Below are positions 35,726 to 44,452 of a stretch of 64,000 nucleotides of DNA, in pieces. Source of the stretch: Urinicoccus massiliensis (lineage in GTDB: Bacteria; Bacillota; Clostridia; Tissierellales; Peptoniphilaceae); the NCBI RefSeq assembly GCF_900120405.1, contig NZ_LT635493.1, positions 533,037 through 597,036 of the forward strand. Direction: 5' to 3'. The translations under genes were made by a program, and so were the position numbers. Each line of letters begins with the position of its first letter. Position 1 is the first letter of the stretch. Below the pieces are notes generated by a model. That model was not told the DNA's origin. It did not search any database and worked only from the letters and a program-made list of their open reading frames with translations.

Positions 35726-35752
35726 TAAAAACCCGGGGAAAACTCCCGGGCT
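35726..35752 (-). terminator. Terminator of the SLH-protein operon
   Basis: CCCGGG (35732-35737) pairs with CCCGGG (35745-35750); on the minus strand the hairpin is followed by a T-run. Confidence 0.8.
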
Positions 35753-35766
35753 TTAATCTCATATAC

Positions 35767-37344
35767 TTATTTTTCCCTGGCTCCCAGGTCATTTCCCGTA
35801 GCCTGTAGGATGGCATCATAGGCCCAGTGTCCTGGCTTCAGGTCACTATAGGGGTTGGTCCCATATTGTTTCCCCAGGGGGGAGGGGGTGTAGATTCCCC
35901 GGATCAACATGGTGGCACATTCGGCCCGGGACATGGTCTTTTTGGGATGGAAGAGGCCATTTTGGTCTCCTTGGACAATGCCTCGATTTTTAATGGTCAG
36001 GATGGCCTTGTAGGCCCAGTCGTTTTCTTTGACATCCTTGAAGTTGTCCCCCACTTGGGGCACTTGGACAAAGAAGGATGGACTTTCTTCCACCGGAAGA
36101 AGTTTGGCCATAATGGCGGCAAATTCTCCCTTGGTGATTTTTCTCTTGGGTTCAAAGCGGCCCTTGCCAGTCCCTGTCATGAGGTTTGCTCCCTCTACAA
36201 AGCCCACAGCTTCCGCATACCAGTCTTCCTGTTTGACGTCCATAAAGTTGGAAAAATAGGGGTTGGCCCCTTGGCCCTTTAATTGGTAGAGGACGCTGGC
36301 CACCTCGGCCCGGGTCATGGTGTCATCTGGGGCAAAGGTCTTTTGAGACTTGCCCTTCATAAAGGGGGGTTGGATTTCCTTGATGGCGTCAATTAATTGG
36401 CCAATGACTTGGTCCGCCTCCCCATCCTTGGCCGATTTTTTCACCAAGATATAGTCCCCCATGGCTGTATAGGCCTTGAAACGGTTGACTTGTTCAATGG
36501 CCTGGCCCCTTAGGGACAGGGTCTTGCTATAGTCTAAAAAGTCTTTTAACTTTTGACTTTTTTCCATGGACAGGCCCATTTCCACCGGGGGTTTTTCCGG
36601 ATTTTGGCTGCTGGACTTTTGGTCCACCACCAGGTCCCGACTCAGGACTTGCTTGTTTTCATCCAGGGCTTGGACCCTGAGCCGGGTTCCCGGCACTTGG
36701 GGGTTGATGACAATTTCAAAGTCCCCATTGGCTGAACTGTAGGTCTCGCCAATGACCTTGTCTCCCCGGTAGAGGAGGATTTTGGCATTTTTAGGCCCCC
36801 GGCCCCTTAGGACATTTTCCTTGGAAGACAGGTCTTCCACCTGGAGCTTGCCCTTTTCCTGGGCAGGGGTTGTAATGAGTTCTCTTTGGTCGGAGGATTC
36901 CTTGCCCTCCCGGTCTGCAAAGTAGAGGACATAGGTGTTTTTCAAGCTTCCGCTCCCCTTGATGTCTTTTTTTACCAGGGCATCAATGTCCAAAATAAGT
37001 TTTTGAACCTTGGGCAGTTGGTTGACTTCATCTACGGCAAAATTAATGACGTCCTTGCCATTTAAGCTGGACTGGCTAAGGCGCCAAGCCTTGCCCTCTT
37101 GCAGGTTTCTTGGTTTTACGGATTTGACTGCCAAGTTTTGGTCCATCATCAGGGACACATTAAAGGACTTTAGCCGCTTTTGATAGCCGTCCTTTAGGTT
37201 GATTTCAAAGCTATAGGTCAGGGTCTGGCCTTTTTTGGCATTATAGACCCCGGGCTGGACCAGGCTCCCGGTGACATCTTGGGCGAAAACCGCCGCCGGT
37301 AGGACCAGGAGGATAGACAAACATACCAATACTATTCTTTTCAA
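35767..37344 (-). CDS. SLH-domain surface protein
   Basis: 525-aa exported protein. Signal peptide MKRIVLVCLSILLVLPAAVFA, a cohesin-like or beta-sandwich region (about 25-165), an Ig-like module (about 170-250), then three SLH repeats from about residue 330 to the end with TRAEVASVLYQL, TKGEFAAIMAKLL and SRAECATMLIRG. SLH repeats bind pyruvylated secondary cell-wall polymer. The TTG at 37344 was chosen because AAGGAG lies nine bases upstream and it starts a clean signal peptide; the frame runs open to 37368. Last gene of a five-gene minus-strand run. Confidence 0.88.
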   Translation of the reverse strand: MKRIVLVCLSILLVLPAAVFAQDVTGSLVQPGVYNAKKGQTLTYSFEINLKDGYQKRLKSFNVSLMMDQNLAVKSVKPRNLQEGKAWRLSQSSLNGKDVINFAVDEVNQLPKVQKLILDIDALVKKDIKGSGSLKNTYVLYFADREGKESSDQRELITTPAQEKGKLQVEDLSSKENVLRGRGPKNAKILLYRGDKVIGETYSSANGDFEIVINPQVPGTRLRVQALDENKQVLSRDLVVDQKSSSQNPEKPPVEMGLSMEKSQKLKDFLDYSKTLSLRGQAIEQVNRFKAYTAMGDYILVKKSAKDGEADQVIGQLIDAIKEIQPPFMKGKSQKTFAPDDTMTRAEVASVLYQLKGQGANPYFSNFMDVKQEDWYAEAVGFVEGANLMTGTGKGRFEPKRKITKGEFAAIMAKLLPVEESPSFFVQVPQVGDNFKDVKENDWAYKAILTIKNRGIVQGDQNGLFHPKKTMSRAECATMLIRGIYTPSPLGKQYGTNPYSDLKPGHWAYDAILQATGNDLGAREK

Positions 37345-37357
37345 GTGGACCAACTCC

Positions 37358-37870
37358 TTAATACTCAATCCCTAGCCTTGCCTTGAGCCCCTGCTTGTAG
37401 TAGTGTTTTATCTCCTTCATCTCTGTAACCAGGTCGGCAAAGTCGATAAATTCTTGGGGGGCATAGCGGCCTGTTAAAACAACTTCCATGGTCTTGGGTC
37501 TCTTTTTAAGCAGGTCAATGACCACCTTGGGGTCGACGAGCTTGTATTCACAAGCCACATTGATTTCATCAAAAATTAAAAGATCTATGCTTTCATCTTC
37601 CAGGTAGGCCTTCATCCGGGCCAGGCCGTCGGCGGCCTTTTGATAGTCTTCTTCTGTAGGCTTGCGGTAGACAAAGCAGTCCCGGCCAAATTGTTCCAGA
37701 CTTAAGTTTTCAAAATAGTCCGGCAGCTTCAATTCGCTATAGGTCATCCCCTTGACGAATTGACCGATAACCACCTTCCTGCCTGCACAAAGGCTCCGGA
37801 CAGCCAGCCCCAGGGCTGCTGTGGTCTTACCCTTGCCATTGCCTGTGTAAACTTGTACTTTTCCTTCCAT
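37358..37870 (-). CDS. cobO: Cob(I)yrinic acid a,c-diamide adenosyltransferase (CobO/BtuR type)
   Basis: 170-aa ATP:corrinoid adenosyltransferase producing the adenosyl form of cobalamin. The P-loop GNGKGKTTAALGLA is at residues 10-23, followed by VIGQFVKG and the Walker-B-like LIFDEINVA, then VVLTGRYAP. GAGG precedes the ATG. It sits between a LuxR-type regulator and an SLH gene, not in a cob operon. Confidence 0.93.
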   Translation of the reverse strand: MEGKVQVYTGNGKGKTTAALGLAVRSLCAGRKVVIGQFVKGMTYSELKLPDYFENLSLEQFGRDCFVYRKPTEEDYQKAADGLARMKAYLEDESIDLLIFDEINVACEYKLVDPKVVIDLLKKRPKTMEVVLTGRYAPQEFIDFADLVTEMKEIKHYYKQGLKARLGIEY

Positions 37871-37877
37871 TTTTGCC

Positions 37878-38345
37878 TCAATCTTTCAAATTTCCATTGT
37901 ATCTCACCACCAGCTCTTCCCGGCTTTGAATCTTCAACTTCCGGTAAAGGGCTGTGAGGTTGTTGCGAACTGTTTTTTCACTTAAATAGAGTCTCCCTGC
38001 GATTTCCTTGTTGGTGAAACCCTGTAGTATTCCACGAACCAACCGCCTTTCCCTGTCTGTTAAGTCATCAAATTCCAGGGGAACCTTCTTTAAAATTTCA
38101 TCGATAAAGGGGATGACTTCTTTTTTCTCTGCATCCAGGGGGAGTTTTTTGTCTGTTACATTTAAGGAAAAAGTAAAATATCCATCCACTTCCAGGATTG
38201 TCAGGGTGCCTTCCACTTGGGAGACCTTTTCTTGGGTTACCTCAGTAGGAATTCCCCTTTGGGTCAGCTCCCAACCCAAACCCAGGGCTGGTAGATAGGT
38301 TTTTGCAATAATAACTGCTTTTTTATAGGGATTTGACACTGTCAC
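37878..38345 (-). CDS. LuxR-type helix-turn-helix regulator
   Basis: 155-aa protein. An N-terminal segment of about 80 residues is not recognised (no receiver phosphorylation pattern seen), followed by a linker and a GerE/LuxR DNA-binding domain at about residues 93-150 (LTDRERRLVRGILQGFTNKEIAGRLYLSEKTVRNNL). The GTG start at 38345 lies inside the end of the LacI gene (23-bp overlap), with another GTG at 38339; no clear ribosome site, so translation is probably coupled. Target unknown. Confidence 0.8.
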   Translation of the reverse strand: MTVSNPYKKAVIIAKTYLPALGLGWELTQRGIPTEVTQEKVSQVEGTLTILEVDGYFTFSLNVTDKKLPLDAEKKEVIPFIDEILKKVPLEFDDLTDRERRLVRGILQGFTNKEIAGRLYLSEKTVRNNLTALYRKLKIQSREELVVRYNGNLKD

Positions 38346-39333
38346 GTTTCAAAATCTCTACAGGTAAAAATACAGTATCTCTCTTTAATTCTTCCTTGGA
38401 GTCCACACTCTTTAGGAGCTTGCGGATGGCCACAGCCCCAATGTCGTAAAAGGGTTCCTTGACTGTGGTGAGGGTGGGCCGGACAATTTCGGATAGGACT
38501 GTCCCACCAAAGCCGCAAATGCTGATATCCTCTGGCACGCGAATCCCTTGGTCAAAAAGGGCATTCATGAGGTGGATGGCCAGGATGTCTTGGGTACAGA
38601 AGAGGGCCGTATATTTTTGGTCCTTGATGTCATCGACAATGTCTTCCATGACTTCCAGGGCGTCTTCCCGGTCCAGGCCTTCAGAATAGATGACGTGGGG
38701 CTTTAGGTTGCATTGGCGCATGGCCTCCTTGTAGCCCTTGATTTTGTAGGTTTCATTGGTTCGGTCCATGTCCTTTCTCAAGGCCACATAGCCAATTTTT
38801 TTATGGCCGGCTTCAATGAGACTTTGAGTCATCTTGTAGGTGGCGTTTTTGTTGTTGATGGACACGGTAGCCGCCTCGTCAATGGTGTAGAAGCGGTTGA
38901 TAACCACATAGGGAATCTTTAACTCATCCAGCTTAAACATCAAGCGTTCGTTTAGAATGTCAGAAATCAAGATAATCCCCTCTACCTGTTTTTGGCTAAA
39001 GAGGTTGGCAAACTTCATTTCCACTTCCAGGTCCCCATAGGAGGAAGACAGGAGGATGTCGTAGTTAAACATCCGGCCAATTTCTTCCACGCCCCTTAGG
39101 ACCTGGGAAACATAGCTATTGCCAATGTCATTGACAATAACCCCGATTAGGTTGGATTTTTTCGTTACCAGACTCCTGGCCACTTCGTTGGGCTTGTAGT
39201 CCAAAACTTCAATGGCATGCAAGACCCTCCGTCTGGCTTCGGGACTTACGGGTTTGGAATCATTGATGACCCGGGATACCGTTGAAATGGATACATCGGC
39301 CATTTTTGCAACATCTTTAATTGTGGATGCCAT
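38323..39333 (-). CDS. LacI/CcpA-type transcriptional regulator
   Basis: 336-aa regulator: LacI helix-turn-helix at residues 3-55 (TIKDVAKMADVSISTVSRVIN, with the hinge helix NEVARSLVTKKSN), then a periplasmic-binding-like effector domain. The body differs from true CcpA HPr-binding sequences, so it is more likely a dedicated sugar-sensing regulator, but it could act on the overlapping luxR-type gene and the cobO/SLH genes. AGGAGG precedes the ATG. Confidence 0.92.
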   Translation of the reverse strand: MASTIKDVAKMADVSISTVSRVINDSKPVSPEARRRVLHAIEVLDYKPNEVARSLVTKKSNLIGVIVNDIGNSYVSQVLRGVEEIGRMFNYDILLSSSYGDLEVEMKFANLFSQKQVEGIILISDILNERLMFKLDELKIPYVVINRFYTIDEAATVSINNKNATYKMTQSLIEAGHKKIGYVALRKDMDRTNETYKIKGYKEAMRQCNLKPHVIYSEGLDREDALEVMEDIVDDIKDQKYTALFCTQDILAIHLMNALFDQGIRVPEDISICGFGGTVLSEIVRPTLTTVKEPFYDIGAVAIRKLLKSVDSKEELKRDTVFLPVEILKRDSVKSL

Positions 39334-39344
39334 TCTTTCCTCCT

Positions 39345-40241
39345 TTAGACTAGCACCTGTAGACCCTTGTGGATGACCTTAAAGGTCATGGGGAGGGGTT
39401 GGTACCTTTCCCCGTCCAGGTCTACAATAATATCTTGCTTGCACGACAAGGTAATCTCGTCTGTTTGTAAGTAGGTCATCCGGTCATGGTGAATGTGACG
39501 ACCGGTCATAAACTGTGTGAGTATTTCAACTATTTCGTTCAGGTCCAAATTTTCTAAAATCAGGACATCAAATAAACCGTCTTGGACTTCCGCCGTGGGA
39601 GCTAAGTTTTTAAAGCCCCCCACCGATGTGGAATTGGCAATGATGAACATTTGAGCCTGGAAGGTCCTGTGAAATTGCTTGTTGACAACTTCCAGTTCCC
39701 AGGTCCTGTCCCCTCGGACAATCCCCCCTACAAGTTCCTTTGCCCCTTCCAGATAGTAGGCCATCCGACCCAGCTTGGCCTTTTGGTCCTCGGACACCGT
39801 ATAGGCAATTTCTGTTAAAAAGCCTCCGGCAGCTACATTGACAAAGACCCGGTCATTGGCCAGGCCCAGGTCCACTGCCTCCACCTGGTTCCTTTTCAGC
39901 AGTTGATAAAATCCACCGACATCTTGGGGAAGATTCAAAAAAGATCCAAAATCATTGACAGTCCCTGTAGGTAAAATAGCCAGGGGAACGGCCCTTTCCT
40001 TGTGGTAAATCCCATTGGCCACCTCGTTTAGGGTCCCGTCACCACCTATACAGACAATGACATCTTCTTGGTCTTCCTGCATGGCAAAGCGGCTGGCATC
40101 GTCCTTTTCCCGGGTAAATAGAAGTTGAATGTCCCAGGGGTCCCGACTCATATAGGCCAGCAACTGGTTGATCTTATGTAGAGCTTGTTCTCTTCCGGAG
40201 GATGGGTTTGCAATAATTTTGATTTTCTTCAAAGGTATCAT
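39345..40241 (-). CDS. Diacylglycerol kinase-family lipid kinase
   Basis: 298-aa member of the DagK_cat family (DgkB/YegS), phosphorylating diacylglycerol or a related lipid, recycling the DAG released by lipoteichoic-acid synthesis. IANPSSG near residue 10, GGDGTLNEVANG near 65-76 and LPTGTVNDF are the nucleotide-binding motifs. The ATG at 40241 is four bases after AGGA; a TTG three codons on (40232) has better spacing, so the start is unresolved by three residues. The link with the LTA-synthase-like enzyme at 10.8 kb is functional inference. Confidence 0.93.
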   Translation of the reverse strand: MIPLKKIKIIANPSSGREQALHKINQLLAYMSRDPWDIQLLFTREKDDASRFAMQEDQEDVIVCIGGDGTLNEVANGIYHKERAVPLAILPTGTVNDFGSFLNLPQDVGGFYQLLKRNQVEAVDLGLANDRVFVNVAAGGFLTEIAYTVSEDQKAKLGRMAYYLEGAKELVGGIVRGDRTWELEVVNKQFHRTFQAQMFIIANSTSVGGFKNLAPTAEVQDGLFDVLILENLDLNEIVEILTQFMTGRHIHHDRMTYLQTDEITLSCKQDIIVDLDGERYQPLPMTFKVIHKGLQVLV

Positions 40242-40407
40242 CCCTTCCTTGCTAATATTATACTCGCAGGCCCTGATTTTGTCTAGTGGGTAAAGGATTT
40301 CATAAATTTTATTTTCCTTGTTTTCCTCCGCCTGAATTCCTGATTTTTAAAAAATTTCCCGGTTTTCATTCTCCCTAAAAAGGGACTCGTTCCCATTTAC
40401 AAGGGGC

Positions 40408-40434
40408 AAAAAAAGACCCGGCATTTGCCGAGTC
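40408..40434 (-). terminator. Terminator of the ytxH operon
   Basis: GACCCGGC and GCCGAGTC form an eight-base stem with one mismatch; on the minus strand a T7 run follows. Confidence 0.75.
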
Positions 40435-40443
40435 TCAAATCTT

Positions 40444-40935
40444 TTATTTTAGAAAAACATCCCTTAGGGCTTCAATCACTTCTCTTATGATGTAGAAATA
40501 GTCAATCACATTGTTGGCATTGACAGAAATGGTCTTGGCCGTGTCGGAAATACTACCTGAAATGTCTGTCAGGGTATTTTGCACTTGCAGGGAGGTGGCA
40601 TCCACCCGTCCTGTCAGGTCATCTACGGTGTCTGTTACCTTGGCCAGGGTTCCAGAGAGCTTTTCCACTTCCGGTTTAATGGTTGTGACTAGACCATTGA
40701 CTTCCCCTGTAATGGATGCGGCATCTGTCGAGATCTTGTCCACATTATTGCTAATGGAGGGGAGTCTCTTGACCGTATCGTTGATGGCCACTTCATTTTC
40801 TTCTAAGACGTCTTTAATCTTGCCTGTGATTTTCACAATATTTTTCAAGGCCAGGGCCAGGTAAATTAAGGCTGCTGCCCCTGCCAGGTATAAAATAATT
40901 TGAAGTAAATCACTAAGCGTTATTGTTACTTCCAA
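40444..40935 (-). CDS. DUF948-like membrane protein with long coiled coil
   Basis: 163-aa protein with one N-terminal membrane helix (about residues 10-32) followed by a long amphipathic region of Val/Ile/Thr heptads resembling methyl-accepting chemotaxis signalling coils, as in DUF948 proteins. The TTG start at 40935 has GAGGTG five to six bases upstream; no ATG is better placed. It starts 18 bp after the ytxH stop, a common pairing in Firmicutes (general stress proteins). Function unknown. Confidence 0.75.
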   Translation of the reverse strand: MEVTITLSDLLQIILYLAGAAALIYLALALKNIVKITGKIKDVLEENEVAINDTVKRLPSISNNVDKISTDAASITGEVNGLVTTIKPEVEKLSGTLAKVTDTVDDLTGRVDATSLQVQNTLTDISGSISDTAKTISVNANNVIDYFYIIREVIEALRDVFLK

Positions 40936-40953
40936 AGTCCACCTCTTCTATTC

Positions 40954-41511
40954 TTAGTTCTTTGCTTCCTTTTCAATTTTTTTGCTGGATTTTTCTACTT
41001 CTTTGCCAATTTTTTTGGCTGATTTTTCTGCTTCTTCCTTGACTTCTTTAGCGGATTCTTTGGCTTCTTTGCCTACTTCTTTGGCAGCGTCTTTTACTTC
41101 GTCACCAACATTTTTTAATTCATCCTTGATTTCAGACCCGCTGTCTCTGACGATTTCTCCAATGGCATTGGCCTTTGCCTTGGCAATTTCAATGTCATCT
41201 TTCAAGTCTTCTTTTTTCAAAGAAGCCCGAAGTTTTAAATCTTGGTAGGTATTTTTGACAGCTTCCCCAGCTTCATAGGCTCTAAATTGAACAGTTTCAG
41301 CTGTGTCTTTGGCCATTTCAGTTCCCTTTTGGGCCAATTCTTTCGATTTTTCGCTAATGTCGGCCCTGGTTTCTTGGCCACTCTTGGGAGCAAAGAGAAT
41401 TCCTGCTGCAGCGCCAATGATGGATCCTACAGCTAATTTACCAGCTGTATCTAGTCTTTTTTTTCTTTCATATTCTCTTCTTCTAGCTTCAAATAAATCA
41501 AATAAACTCAT
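40954..41511 (-). CDS. YtxH-domain protein with LEA-like repeats
   Basis: 185-aa protein. An amphipathic N-terminus precedes the YtxH glycine-rich membrane segment (GSIIGAAAGILFAPKSGQETR, about residues 29-49), then about 135 residues of Lys/Glu/Ala-rich helix with 11-residue-like repeats (KEVGKEAKESAKEVKEEAEK) similar to late-embryogenesis-abundant proteins. Family members are stress-induced. GGAGGAGA precedes the ATG. Confidence 0.82.
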   Translation of the reverse strand: MSLFDLFEARRREYERKKRLDTAGKLAVGSIIGAAAGILFAPKSGQETRADISEKSKELAQKGTEMAKDTAETVQFRAYEAGEAVKNTYQDLKLRASLKKEDLKDDIEIAKAKANAIGEIVRDSGSEIKDELKNVGDEVKDAAKEVGKEAKESAKEVKEEAEKSAKKIGKEVEKSSKKIEKEAKN

Positions 41512-41687
41512 TTTATCTCCTCCATAGTATCTTTCATTAGGATTTTTATCCTGCTAAGTTAATCATACCCCCCAAGTAAAATCTTCAATCAGTTTTTCCA
41601 AAAATTCCAAAAACTTTTCCCTATTTTCTTGGACCCTGTGTAAAATAAGGGCAAGTAGAGTATAATGAAGATAGATTGGAGGCTTCT

Positions 41688-42497
41688 ATGATTGACTACC
41701 ATATTCATTCAAAATTTTCAGCAGATTCCAGCGAAGACCTGGATGCGATTTTTACCAGGGCTTGTGACCTGGGCCTAAGCTCTATAGCTATTACTGACCA
41801 CCTGGACCCCTTTCCGGACCCAGACAGGAACTTGTTTACTTTTGACAAGGATGCCTACTTTGCCAGCCTGCCCTCCTACCGGGAAAAATATCCTCAACTG
41901 GACATCCAAATCGGGGCAGAACTGGGCATGATCCCCCAAATGGTGGACAAGAACCGGAAGGACCTGGCCCAGTACCCCTTTGACTTTATCATTGGCAGTG
42001 TCCACTCGGCGGACCTCCAAGACATTGGCAGCGGTGAATTCTTTCCAGGCCGGACCTTGGAGGAAGCCTACCGGCTCTATTATGAAGCTATGCTAGACTG
42101 CGTCAAGGTCTACGACTTCTTCCATATCCTGGGCCATATCGACTATATTGACCGTTATGTTTCCTATATTCCGGGCCAGACCCAACCCCTGGATGACCGG
42201 GCCCTTGCCCCGGTTATTGAAGAGGTCCTTAAGGAAGTCATCCGGTCCGGTCGGGGGATTGAATTAAATACTGGGGGCTTTCGTAAGGGCCTGGGCTATG
42301 GCCATCCAAAACCCTGGATCCTGGAAAGATACCATGCCCTGGGAGGACGGATCATCACTCTTGGGTCCGATGCCCATAGGGCCCAAGACCTGGCCTCTTA
42401 TAGCCGGGAAGCCATCCAACAATTAAGAGATGCTGGTTTTAAAGAAGTCTTTGCCTTTAAAGAGGGCGATTTTAAAAAGGAGTTTTCCCTTGACTGA
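41688..42497 (+). CDS. PHP-domain histidinol-phosphatase family protein
   Basis: 269-aa metal-dependent phosphoesterase of the HisJ type. DYHIHSKFSADS (residues 3-14) and ITDHLDP supply metal-binding His/Asp, with GAELGMIP, GSVHS, HIGLGHIDYI-like and GSDAHRA closing the site. The ATG at 41688 has GGAGG five bases upstream; the TTG at 41676 is inside that ribosome site. No histidine genes adjoin, so the phosphoester substrate may differ. Start of a three-gene operon ending in mrp. Confidence 0.9.
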   Translation: MIDYHIHSKFSADSSEDLDAIFTRACDLGLSSIAITDHLDPFPDPDRNLFTFDKDAYFASLPSYREKYPQLDIQIGAELGMIPQMVDKNRKDLAQYPFDFIIGSVHSADLQDIGSGEFFPGRTLEEAYRLYYEAMLDCVKVYDFFHILGHIDYIDRYVSYIPGQTQPLDDRALAPVIEEVLKEVIRSGRGIELNTGGFRKGLGYGHPKPWILERYHALGGRIITLGSDAHRAQDLASYSREAIQQLRDAGFKEVFAFKEGDFKKEFSLD

Positions 42498-43164
42498 CAA
42501 ACTCTTTTTTCAAGAAATATTCCAGGCCCAAGGGGGCTATTTGGAAAAAATTCAGGGCACCAGCCGGTTTGGATATGAAAATAAACCTGCCTTTTCCACC
42601 CAATACGACTTTTTTGAAGACTTCCAAAGCCGGGGACAGGTCCCGGGAAACAGCCTGGATATTTTCGACTTCACCTCCTTGACCTGGATTTTAAGAAAGG
42701 AAGCCCAGGCCAATACCTTTTACTCTCCAGCCTATTTTTTTAAAGGCCTTTTGGCCTTTTTTCGCCTGGACCTAGGATCCTTCCAGGCCTTTATCTATCG
42801 CCTTGACCCGGAAAGTGGCCAAGAAAAAGAAGTCTGCCAGCTGGACTTGAGAAGGGATTTAAAGCTTTTTTACGGCCTATTGGGTCCAGATTTAACCTTT
42901 TATGCCCTAGAAGACCTGGAAGAAAGCAAGATTTTCCACCTTCTCTATCCCTTTGAAAGTTCTTTTTCCCTAAAAGACAATGAGAGCCTGGAGTATTTTG
43001 ACGGCGAGTTTTTCTACGGGTCTGCTTGGCATGAAGAAGAACTGGAAGGCCCAGACTACCGCTACTATAACCACTTCCAGGTCCGGGACAAGACTGGCCA
43101 GGTCATCTTTGAAAAACTCGGCACTCCCTACCAAAGTCCCAAAGGAGACTATATTTTGTTGTAG
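42490..43164 (+). CDS. Unrecognised protein between PHP phosphatase and mrp
   Basis: 224-aa soluble protein rich in aromatic residues (Phe, Tyr), with no signal peptide or catalytic motif seen. The TTG at 42490 is chosen: AAGGAG ends seven bases upstream, and it overlaps the previous stop by eight bases. Alternating hydrophobic/aromatic stretches suggest an all-beta or alpha-beta fold. Its position in an operon with a phosphatase and an iron-sulfur carrier gives no firm clue. Function unknown. Confidence 0.65.
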   Translation: MTDKLFFQEIFQAQGGYLEKIQGTSRFGYENKPAFSTQYDFFEDFQSRGQVPGNSLDIFDFTSLTWILRKEAQANTFYSPAYFFKGLLAFFRLDLGSFQAFIYRLDPESGQEKEVCQLDLRRDLKLFYGLLGPDLTFYALEDLEESKIFHLLYPFESSFSLKDNESLEYFDGEFFYGSAWHEEELEGPDYRYYNHFQVRDKTGQVIFEKLGTPYQSPKGDYILL

Positions 43165-43180
43165 AAAGAAAGGAATTTCC

Positions 43181-43933
43181 ATGGAAAAATTAAAAACCAA
43201 CGACCAATCCTCCATCCGAAAAGTTATTGCTGTTCTAAGTGGCAAGGGCGGGGTGGGCAAGAGCCTGGTTTCTTGCCTTTTGGCCTCTTCCCTAAAAAAA
43301 CAAGGCTACCGGGTGGGTATTTTAGATGCCGACATTACCGGCCCCTCCATCCCCAAGGCCTTTGGTATTACAGACCATGCCACTAGTGACGGAGTCAACA
43401 TGATCCCCCAAAAGTCCAAGGGAGGAATCCAGGTCATGAGCGTCAACCTGATCTTGGATAACCCGGCCAGTCCCGTCCTTTGGCGGGCCCCCATTATCAG
43501 CAAGGCCATCCGGCAATTTTACGAAAATGTCTCCTGGGGAGACCTGGACTTCCTCCTGGTGGATATGCCTCCAGGTACCGGAGATGTGGCCCTGACGGTT
43601 TTTCAATCCCTGCCGGTAGATGGCCTGGTCCTAGTTACCACCCCCCAAGACCTAGTGGAGTTGATTGTAGAAAAATCTGCCAACATGGCCGCCCAAATGA
43701 ATATTCCCATCCTGGGCCTGGTGGAAAACATGTCCTATTTCACCTGCCCCCATTGTGGCGAAAAAACAGAAATTTACGGCCCCAGCAAGGTCCAAGACAT
43801 GGCCCGGCGCTACGGCATTGACAAGTACCTCCAACTCCCCATCAACCCCGACTTTGCCAAAAAAGTCGACCAGGGCCTGGTGGAATATATAGACCTATCT
43901 GACCTGGACCTCTTTGCCCTATCTTTGGATTAG
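43181..43933 (+). CDS. mrp: Mrp/NBP35-family iron-sulfur cluster carrier ATPase
   Basis: 250-aa P-loop ATPase that carries and transfers [4Fe-4S] clusters. The deviant Walker A is SGKGGVGKS (about residues 20-28), with DADITGPSIPK, VDMPPGTGD and the cluster-binding CPHC (about residues 197-200) in ENMSYFTCPHCGE. The N-terminal MIP18-like domain of longer Mrp proteins is absent. The ATG at 43181 has AAAGGAA six bases upstream; the open frame extends far upstream inside the previous gene and is not the start. Confidence 0.95.
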   Translation: MEKLKTNDQSSIRKVIAVLSGKGGVGKSLVSCLLASSLKKQGYRVGILDADITGPSIPKAFGITDHATSDGVNMIPQKSKGGIQVMSVNLILDNPASPVLWRAPIISKAIRQFYENVSWGDLDFLLVDMPPGTGDVALTVFQSLPVDGLVLVTTPQDLVELIVEKSANMAAQMNIPILGLVENMSYFTCPHCGEKTEIYGPSKVQDMARRYGIDKYLQLPINPDFAKKVDQGLVEYIDLSDLDLFALSLD

Positions 43934-43978
43934 AATTTAATGTAGGAGCCAGTTTGAAGCCATAGCCCGAAAACCCAA

Positions 43979-44452
43979 TTGTAGGGGCGACCTTGTTCAT
44001 GACCTGGACCGATTCCCCCATGTAGGGGCCGGCCTGCCCGGCCCGCATTGGTAAACAGAGTATTTAGACATATGGAATAATATAAATAAGCAGAAAGATC
44101 AGTTGTAGGGGCGATTTCATATCGCCCGTATTGGTAAACAGAATAGATTAGTATAGGGAATCAGATTTATATCCCGATTCCCCCATGTAGGGGCCGGCCT
44201 GTCCGGCCCGCATTGGTAAACAGAGTATTTAGACATATGGAATAATATAAATAAGCAGAAAGACCAGTTGTAGGGGCGATTTCATATCGCCCGTATTGGT
44301 AAACAGAATATTTAGACATAGGGCATAATGTAAATACCCAGAAAATCCCTTGTAGGAGCGACCTCGTGTCGCCCGTATTCGTATACAAGATATATAAATA
44401 TAGAAAACAAAATTTATAACCACAATTCCCCTATATAAATATATTCCCTATT
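43979..44452. repeat. Cluster of GC-rich hairpin repeats, left of IS200 copy 2
   Basis: At least six units of the pattern TGTAGGGGC + palindromic arm + GCCC(G) followed by (G)TATTGGTAAACAG: near 43980, 44021, 44105, 44186, 44270 and 44351. Arms differ but stay self-complementary (GGCCGGCC..GGCC, GCGATTTCATATCGC, GCGACCTCGTGTCGC). A 137-bp block (44009-44145) recurs at 44174-44310 with very few changes. No gene is supported here. Confidence 0.85.

Noticed and set aside
42980-43180. Long upstream extension of the mrp frame
   Set aside because: Overlaps the upstream gene in a different frame; the ATG at 43181 has a ribosome site and matches the Mrp start.
44167-44423. 73-aa and 64-aa minus-strand frames
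   Set aside because: Made of repeat-unit translations (GRTGRPLHGG and similar) shared between repeat copies; not genes.
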